5,057 nucleotides of DNA from Betaproteobacteria bacterium (GTDB taxonomy: Bacteria; Pseudomonadota; Gammaproteobacteria; Burkholderiales; SG8-39), in contig SHXF01000178.1 of the NCBI GenBank assembly GCA_009693435.1, forward strand, positions 1-5,057. The letters are read 5' to 3'. The position numbers and the translations under genes were made by a program. Numbering within the stretch: position 1 is the first letter of the stretch; the number at the start of each line of letters is the position of its first letter. Under the pieces are notes generated by a model. It was given only the letters and a program-made list of their open reading frames with translations, was not told the DNA's origin and did no database searches. Shown in pieces: positions 1 through 5,057 of the stretch.

Positions 1-64
1 CTGCAAGTCGCCCACAGATCTCCTGCATGCCGCCGTCGGCCAAACCGGCAAAGCGCGGCACCAT
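1..64 (-). CDS. Possible start of a further gene (partial, 21 codons visible)
   Basis: Eight bases after the amidohydrolase TGA an ATG opens a frame reading MVPRFAGLADGGMQEICGRL that runs off the left edge without a stop. A second in-frame ATG (bases 28-26) lies 12 codons on, after GGCGGC. Neither has a strong ribosome binding site. The close same-strand spacing fits an operon continuing leftwards, but too little is visible to recognise a family, and a 21-codon open stretch can occur by chance. Confidence 0.3.
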   Translation of the reverse strand, partial: MVPRFAGLADGGMQEICGRLA

Positions 65-72
65 GCGCCGGT

Positions 73-1341
73 TCAGGCCAGCGCGGTGCGATCGAAAAAC
101 CTCCGGGTTTCGAATATTTGGCCGGCGAGGCGTGCCCCATTCCAGCGCAGGCTGCGCTTCAGGACGAAGTCGAACAACAGGGGGTTGTGTTCCCGAACCC
201 CCTTCAGAATGGGTGCCGCGCTCGGCTCTATGAATTTCTGCGCGACCATGTAGTCCACGGAATATAGCGGCATTACGCCGGGTAACGGGTAATCGGATCC
301 ATTCAGGAGCCGCGGATGCCAGTCTTTACGTTCGATTACGCGCGCAAGCGCCGGCCTGGCACGTGTCAACTGGGTCATGGCAGAAATATCGCCGTATAAC
401 CTGTCGGCATAGCGCGTCTCGTCCATCAGCCTGGAAAAGAGCTCGAAACTATCGGTGAGCGGACCGGCGTGGCCACGGTCAGTATCGTGATCCTGCCCCA
501 TCGAACCACAGTGGGCAACGACGACCTGCACTCCGTGATCGAGCGCCCGGCGCAGGCGCAATGGATTGCCGAATTCCTGCGCGCCGGCGCCTTCCACCGC
601 ACGCTCCATACCTGCATGGGTGATAAGCGGCAGTCCGCGCTCGGCCATCGCGCGGTAAAAACGATCGCAGAGCGGCGAAGCCGGGTCAATACCCATGGCC
701 GCGGGCAGCCACTTTACGGCACGCGCGCCCGACCTCGCGGCCTGCAACACCAGTTCGGCGCAGTCGCGTCGATAGGGATGGATTGATGCCACCCACTCGA
801 AATAATCCGGATGCTGCCGCGCCACCGCCGCTGCATAGGCGTTCGGAACGTGGAACGCAGTTCGTTCCCAGTCCACCTCTCCCTGCAGATCCACGCTGCA
901 GTCAAAGGCGAACAGGAGCAGCTTCACGCCGTGACGGATGCCGGCGGGCACGCTGTCCCGCATCCCGTCAATCAGGTTGTGCATCCGCTCAACGTAGCTT
1001 TCATCGACTTTTCCCGGTGCGTCGTGCACGCATCCGGCATTCATGAAAAATACGCGCTGAGCGTATTGCACCGGGTTGAGCAGGCTGAGCATTTTCGGAT
1101 TGACGACGATCCCACCGCCGGAATCTCCGGTCCCGACCAGATGCGCGTGGCTGTCCCACAACTGGGCGGGGTCGAGCCCCTCCCAGGCAGCGTGGACCAG
1201 ATCGTTATCCACCAGTTCACGCGGCAAAGCCGCCCGGCAGGGATTGAAGAGCCCCTGCTCCGGCCAGTAGCGCCACGCCGCCGTCGCTGCAGTGACCCCG
1301 ACCGCGGTGGCAATCACGCCAAGTGCGTGCCGCCGGCGCAT
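73..1341 (-). CDS. Amidohydrolase-family metal-dependent hydrolase with Tat-like N-terminus
   Basis: The 422-residue protein belongs to the amidohydrolase_2 (TIM-barrel metal hydrolase) group. Candidate metal and catalytic residues are in place: HAH after LWDS (His65, His67), Lys210 in AVKWLP, His242 in LITHAG, His277 in VVAHCGS and Asp350 in NGSDYPLPG. The N-terminus MRRRHALG followed by a small-residue hydrophobic stretch (about 6-24) resembles a twin-arginine signal or a single membrane anchor, and no clear cleavage site or lipobox is seen (Cys35 lies in FNPC). This suggests action at or outside the inner membrane, an inference. Conserved-looking blocks such as GCVHDAPGKVDESYV and REHNPLLFDFVLKR recall an uncharacterised betaproteobacterial family; the substrate is unknown. 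No Shine-Dalgarno precedes the ATG; its A overlaps a TAA stop (TAATG). The thioesterase stop is 103 bases upstream. No truncation or missing metal ligand is seen. Confidence 0.88.
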   Translation of the reverse strand: MRRRHALGVIATAVGVTAATAAWRYWPEQGLFNPCRAALPRELVDNDLVHAAWEGLDPAQLWDSHAHLVGTGDSGGGIVVNPKMLSLLNPVQYAQRVFFMNAGCVHDAPGKVDESYVERMHNLIDGMRDSVPAGIRHGVKLLLFAFDCSVDLQGEVDWERTAFHVPNAYAAAVARQHPDYFEWVASIHPYRRDCAELVLQAARSGARAVKWLPAAMGIDPASPLCDRFYRAMAERGLPLITHAGMERAVEGAGAQEFGNPLRLRRALDHGVQVVVAHCGSMGQDHDTDRGHAGPLTDSFELFSRLMDETRYADRLYGDISAMTQLTRARPALARVIERKDWHPRLLNGSDYPLPGVMPLYSVDYMVAQKFIEPSAAPILKGVREHNPLLFDFVLKRSLRWNGARLAGQIFETRRFFDRTALA

Positions 1342-1424
1342 TAGATCGGCACCGCGGCTTCATCGATACAGGCGTAAAGGGAAATGCCCTGCCTGAACCG
1401 GTCCGCCCCGACCGCACGGATCAA
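1341..1424 (-). CDS. Possible very small ORF between thioesterase and amidohydrolase
   Basis: A 27-residue frame (LIRAVGADRFRQ...YACIDEAAVPI) can start at TTG 1424 and ends in TAA whose last A is the first base of the amidohydrolase ATG (TAATG). The frame stays open back to the thioesterase stop, adding LSRTDDSQ. Its composition looks protein-like, and the amidohydrolase has no Shine-Dalgarno of its own, so coupling to an upstream terminating ribosome would make sense. Against it, there is no good start codon or ribosome binding site, and I recognise no family. It could be a real small protein, the decayed end of a former gene, or chance. The rest of the thioesterase-amidohydrolase spacer holds nothing else that I can see. 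Confidence 0.25.
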   Translation of the reverse strand: MIRAVGADRFRQGISLYACIDEAAVPI

Positions 1425-1444
1425 CTGGCTGTCATCCGTACGGC

Positions 1445-1855
1445 TCAGACCGGCAGCGCGTAGGTGGTCGTGCCGTGCACCGCGAGTTGGCCAGCACCCT
1501 CGGCCGTCAGGCGCAGTTCCCCGAACGCGAGAGTGCGTCCCAGCCGCAGGACGCGAGCCTCGATCATTACATCTTTTCCCGGTACCGGCCGGAAAAAGCT
1601 GATGTTCTGATTGACGGTCGCGATCGGCTTGAACTCCCCGATGGCAAAGCAAATCGCAATCACCATGGCGGTGTCGGCGGCGGCCATCATGGCCTGACCG
1701 CAGATGATGCCTCCGACCCGAACCAGCCGATCGGAAAACGGCATGCGCAGCAAGGCGCTCGTATCCGAAGTGGACTCGACGCGCAGGCCCAGGTCCTGCA
1801 CCCAGCCGGCAAAATTGTCGCGAAGAATCCCCTGTGCCACCTCCGTGGAAATCAA
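1445..1855 (-). CDS. PaaI-like hotdog-fold thioesterase
   Basis: The 136-residue product from a TTG start has the PaaI/YbgC-type hotdog pattern: a strand pair (LGLRVESTSDTSALLRMPFS, 22-41), then the central GGIICGQAMMAAADTAM helix (48-64) whose Asp61 corresponds to the catalytic acid of PaaI-type acyl-CoA thioesterases, then VNQNISFFRPVPGKDV (81-96) and the strands EARVLRLGRTLAFGELRL (99-116). Such proteins hydrolyse acyl-CoA or aryl-CoA thioesters in the cytosol; the substrate cannot be read from sequence. The TTG has GGAG (1865-1868) nine bases upstream and is the only common start in the frame, which opens after a TGA inside the end of the CBS gene. The frame upstream of the TTG still looks protein-like (LDVFRALVAKAAAEWTP), so the native N-terminus may be longer or the junction may carry a one-base change. 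It lies 46 bases after the CBS stop, so translation is probably coupled to it. Confidence 0.85.
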   Translation of the reverse strand: MISTEVAQGILRDNFAGWVQDLGLRVESTSDTSALLRMPFSDRLVRVGGIICGQAMMAAADTAMVIAICFAIGEFKPIATVNQNISFFRPVPGKDVMIEARVLRLGRTLAFGELRLTAEGAGQLAVHGTTTYALPV

Positions 1856-1901
1856 TGGGGTCCACTCCGCAGCGGCCTTCGCGACAAGCGCACGGAATAC
1901 A

Positions 1902-2336
1902 TCAAGTGGGCCAGTTCTTGATGTAACCTTTCAGCATCCTGTTCTCGAAGTCCTGCTCTTCAAGCACCGCCTTGGCCACGTCGCGAAACGAAATCACGCC
2001 TGTCAGCACGTCATTTTCCATCACCGGCAGGTAACGGGCACCGGTGTCCAGCATGATGCGCCTCAGTTCATTTACTTCCATCCCCAGGGTGGCAGAAACC
2101 GGATCGCGCACCATAATTTCACCCACCGTCAATTCTCCCAGTGAGCCGCTGCGATCGTTCACGGCCTGGAGAATTTCGCGGAAGGTGATCATGCCAACCA
2201 TCTTCCCCTTGTCGAACACCACCAGCGAGCCAAGGTTGTACTCTGCCATGGACTTTACCGCGTCGATTGCCCGCCCTTCGGGAAAAATCGTATGAAGCAT
2301 GCTCCCTTTGACTTTCAGGATCTCGCTGACCTGCAT
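1902..2336 (-). CDS. Two-CBS-domain protein (Bateman module)
   Basis: The 144-residue soluble protein is almost entirely a pair of CBS motifs. The first spans about 3-62 (QVSEILKVKG...GSLVVFDKGKMVGMITFREI) and the second about 70-127 (TVGEIMVRDPVSATLGM...ARYLPVMENDVLTGVISFRDV), followed by a helical tail ENRMLKGYIKNWP. The hydrophobic 'GMIT' and 'GVIS' strands followed by 'FREI' and 'FRDV' are the hallmark of the fold, which usually binds adenosine nucleotides or S-adenosylmethionine and forms dimers. There is no attached enzyme or transporter domain, so it belongs to the stand-alone CBS proteins, whose specific partners are mostly unknown. The start is fixed by AGGAGG. It lies 104 bases after glmM, and its TGA overlaps an out-of-frame ATG (TGATG), next to the thioesterase. 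Family certain, biological role not known. Confidence 0.93.
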   Translation of the reverse strand: MQVSEILKVKGSMLHTIFPEGRAIDAVKSMAEYNLGSLVVFDKGKMVGMITFREILQAVNDRSGSLGELTVGEIMVRDPVSATLGMEVNELRRIMLDTGARYLPVMENDVLTGVISFRDVAKAVLEEQDFENRMLKGYIKNWPT

Positions 2337-2340
2337 GTTT

Positions 2341-2346
2341 CCTCCT
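2341..2346 (-). promoter_or_regulatory. Ribosome binding site of the CBS-domain gene
   Basis: AGGAGG on the minus strand (context ATAGGAGGAAACATG) is a consensus Shine-Dalgarno four bases before the ATG at 2336. It selects this start over an in-frame ATG at 2414, whose extra 26 residues (beginning MADRPVREYDF) have no family resemblance and come from the spacer. Confidence 0.85.
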
Positions 2347-2359
2347 ATTGCATCCGGTG

Positions 2360-2374
2360 CCGCAGACACTGCGG
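2360..2374 (-). repeat. Short inverted repeat (hairpin) in the CBS-gene leader
   Basis: On the minus strand CCGCAG-TGT-CTGCGG forms a perfect six-base-pair stem with a three-base loop. An outer CCG/CGG pair could extend it across an internal loop. It lies just downstream of the TATGAT box and 14 bases before the ribosome binding site. No T-tract follows on either strand, so it does not look like an intrinsic terminator. It could be a 5' stabilising hairpin or a small operator; the sequence cannot decide. Confidence 0.4.
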
Positions 2375-2384
2375 ATCGGCAAAA

Positions 2385-2390
2385 ATCATA
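2385..2390 (-). promoter_or_regulatory. Possible -10 box before the CBS-domain gene
   Basis: The minus strand reads GGGAGTATGATTTTT in the glmM-CBS spacer; TATGAT is one base from the consensus -10. The -35 region is poor: TGGCGG (2413-2408) lies at 17 bases, and TTGTGG (2416-2411) is better but 20 bases away. If used, transcription would begin near 2378, just before a hairpin and about 40 bases before the start codon. It would make the CBS-thioesterase-amidohydrolase set a separate unit from glmM. Confidence 0.35.
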
Positions 2391-2440
2391 CTCCCGCACC
2401 GGACGATCCGCCACAAAGCCGCGTCACATGGCAATCCGTC

Positions 2441-3817
2441 TCAGACCGCGTGCTGCGCCGCCTTCTCCACATGGGCTGCCAGTTCTTGCGCCACCGAGCT
2501 GATCTGCATTTTGTCGCGACCCTCCACCATCACCCTTAGCACCGGTTCTGTCCCGGAGGGGCGCAACAGAATGCGTCCGGCATCACCAAGGTGACGCTCC
2601 GCCAGTTCCTTCGCCTGCATCAGGTCCCCTGCCTCTTCCCATTCAAACCCGCGAGGAACGCGCACGTTAATCAGGATTTGAGGGAAAAGGGTCAGATCCG
2701 TGCACATTGCCGCCAGCGTCACACCATTGGTGCGAAGCGAGCCCAGCACCTGCAAAGCCGACACGATGCCATCGCCAGTGGTGTGCTTGTCCAGGCAGAT
2801 AATATGGCCGGAATTCTCTCCGCCCAGCATCCAGTTCTTTTCCTGCATCAGTTCCAGGACGTAGCGATCCCCCACCTTGGCGCGCACGAACCCCAACCCC
2901 AGCTTGGCGAAAGCCTGTTCGAGCGCGAGATTCGTCATTAACGTGCCGACCACCCCTTTCAAGCCGATCGAGTGAACCCGGTCCTTCGCGATGACATAGA
3001 GCAAATGATCACCGTCATATAACGCGCCGTGCTGATCGACCATCATGAGGCGGTCGCCATCGCCGTCCAGGGCGATGCCAAGGTCTGCACCCTGCTTCCT
3101 TACCGCCTCCTGCAGCGCCTGTGGATGAGTGGCGCCGACCTTGTCATTGATGTTCGTGCCATTGGGTTCGGCGCCGATGGATATGACGTCTGCACCGAGC
3201 TCATGCAGTACGTGTGGCGCTACGTGGTAGGTGGCGCCGTGCGCGCAGTCAACCACGATTTTCATTCCACGCAAGTCGAGAGAGTTGGGAAAGGTGCTTT
3301 TGCAGAATTCAATGTATCGTCCGGCCGCATCTTCGATGCGGCGTGCCTTTCCCAGGCCAGCCGACTCATGGCAACGCATCGGTTGTGTCAGGCCACGCTC
3401 GATTTCCAGTTCCAGATCATCAGGCAGCTTACCGCCGTCGTCAGTGAAGAACTTGATGCCGTTGTCTTCGTACGGATTATGCGACGCGCTGATGACGATT
3501 CCTGCCTGCAAACGCAGCGCGCGCGTGAGGTAAGCAACGGCCGGCGTCGGCAATGGTCCGGTGAGAATCACGTCCACGCCTGCGGCGGCAAAACCGGCTT
3601 CAAGCGATGCTTCGAGCATGTAACCGGAAATCCGCGTGTCCTTTCCGATCAGGATCGTCGGGCGCGTACCGGGCGCCAGCCTTGACCCATTTTGCCCGGC
3701 CCGCCGTAACAGCACTTCACCCGCCGCGTATCCGAGACGCATCACAAAATCAGGCGTCATAGGAGGCTCGCCCACCCGCCCTCGCACGCCATCCGTACCA
3801 AAGTATTTTCTTTCCAT
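2441..3817 (-). CDS. glmM: Phosphoglucosamine mutase
   Basis: GlmM interconverts glucosamine-6-phosphate and glucosamine-1-phosphate in the cytosol, supplying GlmU for UDP-GlcNAc and hence peptidoglycan and LPS. The 458-residue product shows the alpha-D-phosphohexomutase pattern: the N-terminal FGTDGVRG signature (6-13), the phosphoserine loop ISASHNP with catalytic Ser112, the metal-binding DGDGDR with Asp251, Asp253 and Asp255, the sugar-specificity loop GGENSGH (332-338), whose Ser is typical of GlmM within the superfamily, and the C-terminal phosphate-binding [12 protein letters not shown] (419-430). It is about 13 residues longer than the E. coli enzyme; part of the difference is a loop around 40-52 ([13 protein letters not shown]). 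The start is supported by AGGAAGG eight bases upstream. It lies downstream of folP as in most proteobacteria. No frameshift or missing catalytic residue is seen. In the family the serine must be phosphorylated for activity. Confidence 0.98.
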   Translation of the reverse strand: MERKYFGTDGVRGRVGEPPMTPDFVMRLGYAAGEVLLRRAGQNGSRLAPGTRPTILIGKDTRISGYMLEASLEAGFAAAGVDVILTGPLPTPAVAYLTRALRLQAGIVISASHNPYEDNGIKFFTDDGGKLPDDLELEIERGLTQPMRCHESAGLGKARRIEDAAGRYIEFCKSTFPNSLDLRGMKIVVDCAHGATYHVAPHVLHELGADVISIGAEPNGTNINDKVGATHPQALQEAVRKQGADLGIALDGDGDRLMMVDQHGALYDGDHLLYVIAKDRVHSIGLKGVVGTLMTNLALEQAFAKLGLGFVRAKVGDRYVLELMQEKNWMLGGENSGHIICLDKHTTGDGIVSALQVLGSLRTNGVTLAAMCTDLTLFPQILINVRVPRGFEWEEAGDLMQAKELAERHLGDAGRILLRPSGTEPVLRVMVEGRDKMQISSVAQELAAHVEKAAQHAV

Positions 3818-3825
3818 TTCAAAGA

Positions 3826-3832
3826 CCTTCCT
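3826..3832 (-). promoter_or_regulatory. Ribosome binding site of glmM
   Basis: AGGAAGG on the minus strand lies eight bases before the glmM ATG at 3817. It is a strong purine-rich Shine-Dalgarno at standard spacing and fixes the start that gives the family-typical N-terminus. Confidence 0.75.
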
Positions 3833-3843
3833 GTTTCGCGGGC

Positions 3844-3872
3844 ATTTTAGCAGGCACCGAGCAGCACACTGA
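3844..3872 (-). promoter_or_regulatory. Possible extended -10 promoter before glmM
   Basis: On the minus strand the folP-glmM spacer carries TGCTAAAAT, an extended -10 (TGn plus TAAAAT at 3849-3844). No good -35 box is found at the usual distance; the best 17-base match is TCAGTG at 3872-3867. A start about seven bases downstream would give a leader of roughly 20 bases containing the ribosome binding site. This could let glmM be transcribed apart from ftsH-folP. It is a pattern match only; a long operon transcript is equally compatible. Confidence 0.3.
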
Positions 3873-3934
3873 TCGCGGGCGGCCCGGCGCGGACCACACA
3901 GCGCGCCATGTGCTCCACGAAGGGAGGCGAAATT

Positions 3935-4813
3935 TCAGGGGCAGCTGCGATCCATCAGGGCGTTCAACACAGCGAGCGCGTCCCGAGTGGCATCAACGTC
4001 GTGAACGCGGATGATGCGCGCGCCCCGTTCAGCCGCCAGCACAGCAGCTGCGATGCTGGCGGCAAGCCGCCCGCCAACTGCTTTTCCCGTCAGGTTTCCC
4101 AGAAAGGATTTACGCGAAACCCCCGCCAGCACCGGCAGTCCCGTCTCGTTGAACTCCGCCAGCCGACTGAGCAGTTCCAGATTGTGCGCCGTTGTCTTGC
4201 CAAAACCGAATCCGGGATCGATGACAAGGCGGTCGCGTTCGATTCCCGCCGCCTCGGCCATTGCGACCCTGGCGGCAAGAAAAGCAAATACCTCGCTCAC
4301 CACGTCGTCGTAGCGGGGCGCTAGCTGCATCGTGCGCGGTTGGCCTTTCATGTGCATCAGGCATACCGCCACATCAGCCGATGACGCGATGTATTCCCGT
4401 GCACCCGGGGCGCTTAGCGCAGTAATGTCGTTGATCATCGCGGCGCCTGCGTCGATTGCCGCGCGCATCACCGCCGGCTTGGTCGTGTCGATCGATACCG
4501 GGATGGGTGAATCGCGCAGCGCGCCCAGAAGGGGCAATACCCGGGCGAGTTCCTCCTCAAGAGAAACAACCTGGGCGCCCGGTCTGCTTGACTCGCCGCC
4601 TATATCCAGCAGGTCCGCGCCCTCTTCGATGAGTCGCAACGCGTGCTCAAGCGCGTGGCCAGGGTCAAAAAACCGTCCTCCATCAGAAAAAGAGTCCGGT
4701 GTGGTGTTGACCACGCCCATGATGAGCGGCCGTTCCAGTGAAAGCCGGAACCTCCCGCAGCGGAGAATTCCGCCTGACGCGGGCCGGCGTGGGCAGTCGC
4801 GGGAAAATGGCAT
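3935..4813 (-). CDS. folP: Dihydropteroate synthase
   Basis: DHPS joins 6-hydroxymethyl-7,8-dihydropterin pyrophosphate to p-aminobenzoate to make 7,8-dihydropteroate, in cytosolic folate synthesis; it is the sulfonamide target. The 292-residue product has all family motifs of the TIM-barrel fold in order: NTTPDSFSDGG (36-46, pterin-pyrophosphate loop), DIGGESSRPG (70-79), SIDTTK (107-112), MINDI (126-130), MHMKGQP (153-159), DPGFGFGKT (199-207), GVSRKSF (231-237) and RVHDV (269-273). The Phe and Pro at the classic sulfonamide-resistance sites (DSF and SRPG) look wild type. Residue 37 is Thr where Val is usual (NVTPDSF). The chosen ATG gives about 10 residues more than the E. coli enzyme. No clear Shine-Dalgarno precedes it, and no other ATG, GTG or TTG lies before the conserved CGRFRLSLERPLIMG, so this start is the best available. 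It sits 45 bases after ftsH, so co-transcription with ftsH is likely. Confidence 0.97.
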   Translation of the reverse strand: MPFSRDCPRRPASGGILRCGRFRLSLERPLIMGVVNTTPDSFSDGGRFFDPGHALEHALRLIEEGADLLDIGGESSRPGAQVVSLEEELARVLPLLGALRDSPIPVSIDTTKPAVMRAAIDAGAAMINDITALSAPGAREYIASSADVAVCLMHMKGQPRTMQLAPRYDDVVSEVFAFLAARVAMAEAAGIERDRLVIDPGFGFGKTTAHNLELLSRLAEFNETGLPVLAGVSRKSFLGNLTGKAVGGRLAASIAAAVLAAERGARIIRVHDVDATRDALAVLNALMDRSCP

Positions 4814-4858
4814 TGGGCGGAATTGTACTTCTCGCCCCGAGTGAATTTCTAGCGCATT

Positions 4859-5057
4859 TCAGGCAGTTGCGGGTTCAGTGGCACTGCTCGGGCCGTCCTG
4901 TTTTGGCGGCTGGGTGGGCCTCTGAACCGGTTTCGGCGGTCGCGGCGGCAGGCCGGCCATGATGTCGTTGATCTGGTCGGCGTCGATCGTTTCCAATTCA
5001 AGCAGCGCCTTGGTCATGGCTTCGACCTTGTCGCGATTGGCCTCGATGAGCTTGCGC
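4859..5057 (-). CDS. ftsH: ATP-dependent zinc metalloprotease FtsH, C-terminal end (partial)
   Basis: Only the last 65 codons and a TGA stop are present; the gene enters from the right edge. The visible part reads RKLIEANRDKVEAMTKALLE, followed by LETIDADQINDIMAGLPPRPPK and a tail rich in Pro, Gln and Thr. The helical 'L..NRDKVEAMTKALLE.ETID.DQI.DIM.G' segment is the end of the FtsH peptidase domain, and a variable Pro-rich tail after 'PPRPPK' is usual in betaproteobacterial FtsH. The family is a membrane-anchored hexameric AAA+ protease that degrades misassembled membrane proteins and regulatory proteins such as LpxC or sigma-32. The transmembrane, AAA and HEXXH zinc parts lie outside the window, so activity cannot be judged here. 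The identification rests on this tail and on folP and glmM following directly, the conserved proteobacterial order. The stop lies 45 bases before the folP start. Confidence 0.9.
   Translation of the reverse strand, partial: RKLIEANRDKVEAMTKALLELETIDADQINDIMAGLPPRPPKPVQRPTQPPKQDGPSSATEPATA

Noticed and set aside
811..1344. 177-residue plus-strand open frame
   Set aside because: It is antisense to the amidohydrolase, rich in His, Arg and Pro without domain-like pattern, and has no ribosome binding site I can see.
1341..1865. 174-residue minus-strand open frame from GTG over the thioesterase
   Set aside because: Most of it is an alternate frame of the thioesterase with a His/Arg/Gly-rich shadow composition. 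Only its last 27-35 codons, beyond the thioesterase stop, are worth a separate note.
2360..2374. Hairpin before the CBS gene considered as the glmM terminator
   Set aside because: The T-run (TTTTT) lies before the stem on the minus strand, not after it; on the plus strand an A-run follows. Neither direction gives stem plus T-tract.
2337..2414. N-terminal extension of the CBS protein to ATG 2414
   Set aside because: A consensus AGGAGG directly precedes the ATG at 2336, where the CBS domain begins, and the added 26 residues have no CBS-like pattern.
3029..3685. 218-residue plus-strand open frame
   Set aside because: It lies wholly antisense to glmM, which has all its catalytic motifs. Long antisense frames are expected from GC-rich codon use, and the translation shows no recognisable domain.
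3876..3896. GC-rich imperfect inverted repeat between folP and glmM, considered as a terminator
   Set aside because: The stem is only about four clean base pairs (CGGG-CGG-CCCG) and no T-tract follows on the minus strand, so it does not meet the intrinsic terminator pattern.
4332..4844. 170-residue plus-strand open frame
   Set aside because: It is antisense to folP; the Ser/Arg/Pro-rich translation is typical of a shadow frame.

Overview
The window is a compact, GC-rich stretch of bacterial chromosome in which every supportable gene lies on the minus strand, so it reads from right to left. The sequence looks betaproteobacterial, or a close relative. The order ftsH-folP-glmM is the conserved proteobacterial arrangement, and the N-termini of GlmM ([16 protein letters not shown]) and FolP (LRCGRFRLSLERPLIMG), plus the ENRMLKGYIKNWP tail of the CBS protein, resemble betaproteobacterial versions as I remember them. 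This assignment is by recognition; no search was run.

Layout in transcription order: the last 65 codons of ftsH (membrane AAA+ protease; window edge at 5057, stop at 4859); folP (dihydropteroate synthase, 4813-3935); a 117-base spacer with a good ribosome binding site and a possible extended -10 promoter; glmM (phosphoglucosamine mutase, 3817-2441); a 104-base spacer with a possible TATGAT -10 box, a short hairpin and a strong ribosome binding site; a small two-CBS-domain protein (2336-1902); a PaaI-like hotdog thioesterase (about 1855-1445) whose true start is unclear; a possible very small ORF (1424-1341) whose TAA overlaps the next start as TAATG; an amidohydrolase-family metal-dependent hydrolase with an N-terminal Tat-like or membrane-anchor segment (1341-73); and possibly the first 21 codons of one more gene (64-1).

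The first three genes are housekeeping: membrane protein quality control, folate synthesis, and the step from glucosamine-6-phosphate to glucosamine-1-phosphate that feeds peptidoglycan and LPS. The next three (CBS protein, thioesterase, amidohydrolase) are tightly spaced and may be co-transcribed, but nothing in the sequence shows a shared pathway.

I see no RNA genes, CRISPR array, insertion sequence, phage genes or convincing intrinsic terminator, and no gene-free stretch longer than 117 bases. I found no previously undescribed system. The points worth a second look are small: the odd junction before the thioesterase, the possible mini-ORF coupled to the amidohydrolase, and the leader of the CBS gene.
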